DNA of 64,000 bases. Source: Micropterix aruncella. Its lineage: Eukaryota; Arthropoda; Insecta; Lepidoptera; Micropterigidae. The stretch covers positions 2,041,884 through 2,105,883 of the forward strand of contig OX155980.1 in assembly GCA_944548615.1 (NCBI GenBank), given 5' to 3'. Under the pieces are notes generated by a model. It saw nothing but the letters and a program-made list of their open reading frames with translations. It did no database searches and was not told the DNA's origin. Position numbers and translations under genes: made by a program. Below, piece by piece: positions 60,124 to 64,000 of the stretch. Numbering within the stretch: position 1 is the stretch's first letter; each line of letters starts with the position of its first letter.

Positions 60124-60860
60124 AAATATTATAAAGAGGTAAAGTTTGTGACGTTGTAGGAAGTAATCTCTGGATCTACTAAACCGATTTTGAACATTAT
60201 TTTACCAATAGAAAGCCACGTTATTTGTGAGTGTCATAGGCTATATATTAATCCGAAAAATGAAAAGACTTTTTCGTGGTAGTCGGATTTTCAAAGTAAG
60301 TCAAAGAATAAGCGGTCGAACGAAAACGTTTCTAACTAACGCTGCCTTAACGATAAGAGATATATGATTCAGTTCTAGAGAAAAGTTGTAGAGCTTGATA
60401 ATGTCCACAAAAAAGTCAGCGACAGCATATGTATAACTTTCAGCATATGTATAGTCACAAAAAGTAGTATTTTATATATTTTTTAAATAATTTAAATCGT
60501 TAGGTCATGTTTATTGGTCATATTATCAAAAATTATGAATTCTTATCAAAAATAAGTACACTTATCATCTCAAGTGTTTAAAACAAAAGACTTTTCCCTT
60601 TTACTGCATATAATTTCCCTTTACTGCATAAATAGTTAAAGAGATAATACGCTCACAAATGACACTCACAAGAAGACACTTACAAATAACGGTATTATAG
60701 TCAAATTGGCATGCAAATATATACATACACATGCAGTAAAAACATAACCCTTCGTTTGGCAGTCAGGAAATAAATCATAGCACTCTCATAGCAAACTCAT
60801 AATTTTATCACAGGTAAAAAGTTTTACCGCCCAACGAAGTGGGCACGGGTCAGCTAGTAT
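60124..60860 (-). mobile_element. Family C dispersed repeat, inverted copy
   Basis: It begins AATATTATAAAGAGGTAAAG and ends CCCAACGAAGTGGGCACGGGTCAGCTAGTAT, the reverse complement of the other copies. Repeated ACTCACAA and TTACTGCATA motifs near 60600-60680 show small internal duplications. Confidence 0.85.
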
Positions 60861-61239
60861 AAAATATAATAATTGATTACAATATTAATATTGCAAAAAA
60901 ACTTTAATTTAAAATATAATCTATTTTCTTTTCCACCTCATTTTACAAGTTTAAGTAAGTGTTGTGTATTTTCATATTTTAATTAAATTATCTTTATATT
61001 TCGGCATGCTTTCATGGATTCTTTTAGATTACTATATAATATGAGCTTCAATGTGCATGATGAAAATTTTGTTTGTGGGATTTCCGCATCAAGGCAATCT
61101 AGGATTCATTTCTGAGTTTCACAAATCAGTCTACCTTGATTGGTACCGAATAAATCTTATTTGTTCTCTATTAGATTTAGTCATGGAATGTTTAAAATTT
61201 CACATGTGCATAAAAATGTGGGTCAAAGAAGCAGCTAAG

Positions 61240-61675
61240 TAACGTACCACTGTGCGACTGACGGTCATGCACAATATGTGGCCTGCTACGTTTCCGCCGT
61301 GGGTTCGTCGGGTATTTCCGGGCGGCCTCGGAGCGCGGCGGGCGGCGATTTTACAGAGCAACGTTTCAACAATACGGGAGGACAGATTAATAGTAACCCG
61401 TATATCAGAAGTTCCCTGAACCGCGAACAATTCCTGCCTATTTCGGACGGGTTCGCGCTCTCCACTCGCGAACAAGGCGGCCGGAATGAAATTGGATTGG
61501 CCAATATCGTACGCTATCGTATGTCTAAGAGCACACAGCATGACATATCCTTAGTATGTGCGCTCAATAAGCACGACAGTGGTCGTACATGCGCGTGCGA
61601 TTATGTCGTGCCAATAGGTACTAATATGTCTTTCTCTTATTCCATCGAAATTAATATTCGTTTGCTTTAAAAAAT
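61240..61675 (+). other. GC-rich block with an unrecognised 130-codon frame
   Basis: The frame 61278-61670 on the plus strand is open but matches no family I know. Overlapping frames on the minus strand are also open, as expected of GC-rich DNA. It could be an exon or just a repeat, and I see no splice or start context that decides. Confidence 0.2.
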
Positions 61676-61928
61676 GTTGCATTTAAATTGTATAAATCCA
61701 AATGACTTTTATTTGATATATACATCCAATGTATTCAATATATAAATCCAAATTCCGCATGATAATGATACATAGTTACATAAGATTTCCTATTTGTAAA
61801 AATGTACTTTTTATTTTTCCCCCTAACTGTACTTTTTCCTTGCATAATTTACACGCACTCTAGACCGGACGAAGTTCTCTGTGCCAATTATCACATGTAA
61901 TATTAACATATGTAAGTAGTTCCTTATT

Positions 61929-62687
61929 ATTTTTTATTTTTTATTTATTCCGTAGCCGGCGATTGGGGAGGGGGTCGCCCTCGCAGCCAATACGCTGCTG
62001 TCGGTGCCGCTGGATCTCGTACTCCATTCACGATTCGCTTCCATTCTTGACGATTTTTTGCCACGTCTCGAGCATCCCTAGCCGACAATCGTTGATTTTT
62101 AAGGTCGCCTTTGATGGTATTTAGCCAGGTTTTCTTCGGTGCCGATCGCTGAATTCTCCATTCTGTCGGACGGTCTCGCCAAAGAAGTTTACGTGGCAAG
62201 AGATTGTCGTTCATTCGGCAAACATGGCCGAACCATCGTAGTCGACGTTTTTGTACTTCTTCTTCGATCGTTGTTACTAGATCGCATCTTTCTCTAATGG
62301 TCTCGTTTCGAATTCGGTCGCGGAGTGAGACACCGAGAATCTGCCTCAAGCATCGCATTTGGAAGACTTCGAACTTTTTGAGGTCCGATTGTAGTAACGT
62401 CCACGTTTCCGATCCATAAAGAAGAATGGGAAGAACCAACGTTCGGTATAGTCGTACTTTGGTTTTGATGGTAATATTCATTCGCTTCCATATGCACCAC
62501 TTGAGCGAGGCGAATGTTGCTGTTGCCTGACCGATCCGGCTATGGACATCGGCCGTCGAAGCCACTTTCTTTTCCGTAACCAACGATCCTAAATACTTGA
62601 ATTGTGGGACCTGTTCGATTTGGGTTCCATCGAGGTAAACGCTGGCCTTCGAACCGTCCGTAGTAAGCACTTTGGTCTTATCCGCAA
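61929..62687 (-). pseudogene. RTE-type LINE, 5'-truncated insertion with intact target duplication
   Basis: An open frame of about 245 codons on the minus strand encodes the region after the polymerase core: FKYLGSLVTEKK, RIGQATATFASLKW, VLPILLYGSETWTL, QMRCLRQILGV and RLRWFGHVCRM. There is no in-frame stop until the natural C-terminus (61945). The frame begins mid-protein (IADKTKVLTTDG), so the nominal GTG start at 62670 is not biological. A 12-bp direct repeat TAGTTCCTTATT (61917-61928 and 62688-62699) flanks it exactly. The minus-strand tail is an AATAAA-type run. This is a recent, dead-on-arrival LINE insertion. Confidence 0.88.
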
Positions 62688-62699
62688 TAGTTCCTTATT

Positions 62700-63389
62700 G
62701 CGTTAAATATCACAGTATTCTTGATAACCCTACCAAATTTCAGGCGATCCTGATTGGTAGTCGATAGCAAGTGTCGATATTTAACTTTTTAGTTTCGTTA
62801 GTTGACTTCCTTACCCTCAATAAAAATCTATGAGATTCAAATTTGATACTCTAAGGTTTATAAAAGCTGATAGTAGTAATCGATGACACTTTATCCTAAT
62901 CAGTAGGCTCATTTACTATGGCTACACGGTCTCCTCTGGCCGCAGAGAATTCTTCCAGAGATTCAGCCAGAAATTCGTGATAAATTCCGTGTTTTAATCG
63001 ATCCTTGACTATGCAGATACCTGCTAACAAAGCTTTCATTGGACTTAAAAAATTACTATATATGTATCCATACTAATATTATAAAGAAGCAACTTTTACA
63101 AGTTTGTAAGTTTGATTGTAGAAGGTAATCTCCTTTTTTCTAATGGAATTCCATCTCAATAATGGAAATCTTCATTATCGGCGAGTGCTAAAATTTATAG
63201 CGATACATATTAGTTTTCGTTATGAAATCACGATATTTGTAAATCAAGTCGGAGAAAAATGAGCTGGTGAGTTGCTTCATCGGCGTACGCTGACGAAACG
63301 GTTTGATATAATAATATGTTAAAACAATATATAACAAAAATATCGGCCTTAAAGTCGACGAGAGCATATATCCAACTATTGGAGCTAAC
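62700..63389. other. No gene recognised
   Basis: AT-rich. CCATACTAATATTATAAAGAAG...GTAGAAGGTAATCTCC at 63068-63135 resembles the inverted end of family C but is too degraded to call. Confidence 0.5.
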
Positions 63390-64000
63390 GGGCCCATGAT
63401 GAGGTGGCCACGATGACCCATGTGTTCAGGGTCGGTCACACTCACGGGTCAACACCCATCCGATGGCCTCCACGCATGGGGTGCGAACCTGGGTAGGACA
63501 CTGGGTCAACCAGTCTCCCCTGGGAATCAAACCTCTGGCGCTCCTGGACGGTCTGCGCACCGAGCGGCGCAAGCCAATCGATTGTGCTCTCCGACTAACA
63601 GTCGGGGGAGTCTGGGAACTGTATTGTTTCCTATAGAGCGGGGGTGGTTGCCTACCTTACGGCGACTGCTCTTGACATGACCATTGGCCATCCGATCCCG
63701 GTTCAGAGTCGGGCAAAGGACGCCTTGGTCCGCGATAGATTCGGTGTACACCGTTTCACCGCTTCGTAAGGGAGAGGACCGCGTAAGCGACCTCGAACTC
63801 GGAACCAATCGAGAGACCGGAGAAATCTGGTCACAATTGGAAGCAAGGGCGCGAGTGTCGGCCCGCCAGGTAACATCACTGGCTATCTCGCGGTAAAGGC
63901 GTTGGTCTCTTGCGGGTTGTGGCGTAGCTAGACGTCGGATTTGTAATGTCCAAAGTCTTCTACGCTCACTGCACGGTCGATAGAACGATGAATCGTTAAA
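63390..64000 (+). mobile_element. Family D repeat, cut by the window end
   Basis: It runs from GGGCCCATGATGAGGTGGCCACGATGACCC to GAACGATGAATCGTTAAA and continues past the window. It is very close to the copy at 42160. Confidence 0.85.

Overview
This 64 kb window looks like intergenic DNA from an AT-rich animal genome, most likely an insect and probably a moth or butterfly. It shows no prokaryotic gene organisation, operons or CRISPR arrays. It carries long (AT)n arrays, decayed non-LTR retrotransposons, many short inverted-repeat elements, and repeat families I associate with Lepidoptera, such as the element beginning ACTAGCTGACCCGTGCCCACTTCG and the 3'-UTR phrase CCAAATTTCAGCTCAATCGG. The taxonomic call is an inference. 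I could not identify any host protein-coding gene, and a 200-N assembly gap lies at 22213-22412.

The central object is a nearly intact Penelope-like retroelement (PLE) at about 17.1-21.2 kb. A 788-codon reverse-transcriptase ORF (17808-20174) is followed in another frame by a complete Cys/His-type GIY-YIG endonuclease domain (to 20737). One missing T at the junction would explain the frame break. The body sits between two direct repeats of 531 and 528 bp (pseudo-LTRs) that differ by about 2 substitutions and one 3-nt indel. It is bracketed by (TA)n arrays, and each pseudo-LTR has a hammerhead-ribozyme-like core. A second family of palindromic insertions (F: 12.9, 21.6, 36.9 and 44.6 kb, with a fragment at 9.7 kb) shares a CCGAAACGT-type box and may be PLE-terminus debris. 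One copy has a clean 12-bp target-site duplication.

The rest is a patchwork of repeats. Family A (about 580-600 bp, terminal inverted repeat GCTATGCAATAGCTT, large central palindrome) has copies at 10.0, 28.7, 39.9, 40.1, 40.7, 43.1 and 58.5 kb. Family B (about 255 bp, TTAA target, piggyBac-style ends) includes one copy nested in an A copy. Family C (about 675 bp) lies at 1.1, 15.4 and 60.1 kb. The related GC-rich families D and M lie at 10.9, 25.9, 40.8-42.8, 53.8-55.4, 56.2 and 63.4 kb. Family E is a roughly 119-bp minisatellite type. Families G, H, I, K and L are short dispersed repeats. Two MITE-like elements (7.8 and 32 kb) have good terminal inverted repeats.

LINE pseudogenes occur at 27.7-28.2 kb (-), 33.6-34.2 kb (+), 52.5 kb (+), 57.5-58.2 kb (+) and 61.9-62.7 kb (-); the last is a 5'-truncated insertion with an intact 12-bp target-site duplication. 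A Tc1/mariner-like helix-turn-helix remnant may lie at 14 kb. The genes do not form a pathway: the window records successive, often nested, transposon insertions. Stretches where I recognise nothing are listed as such.
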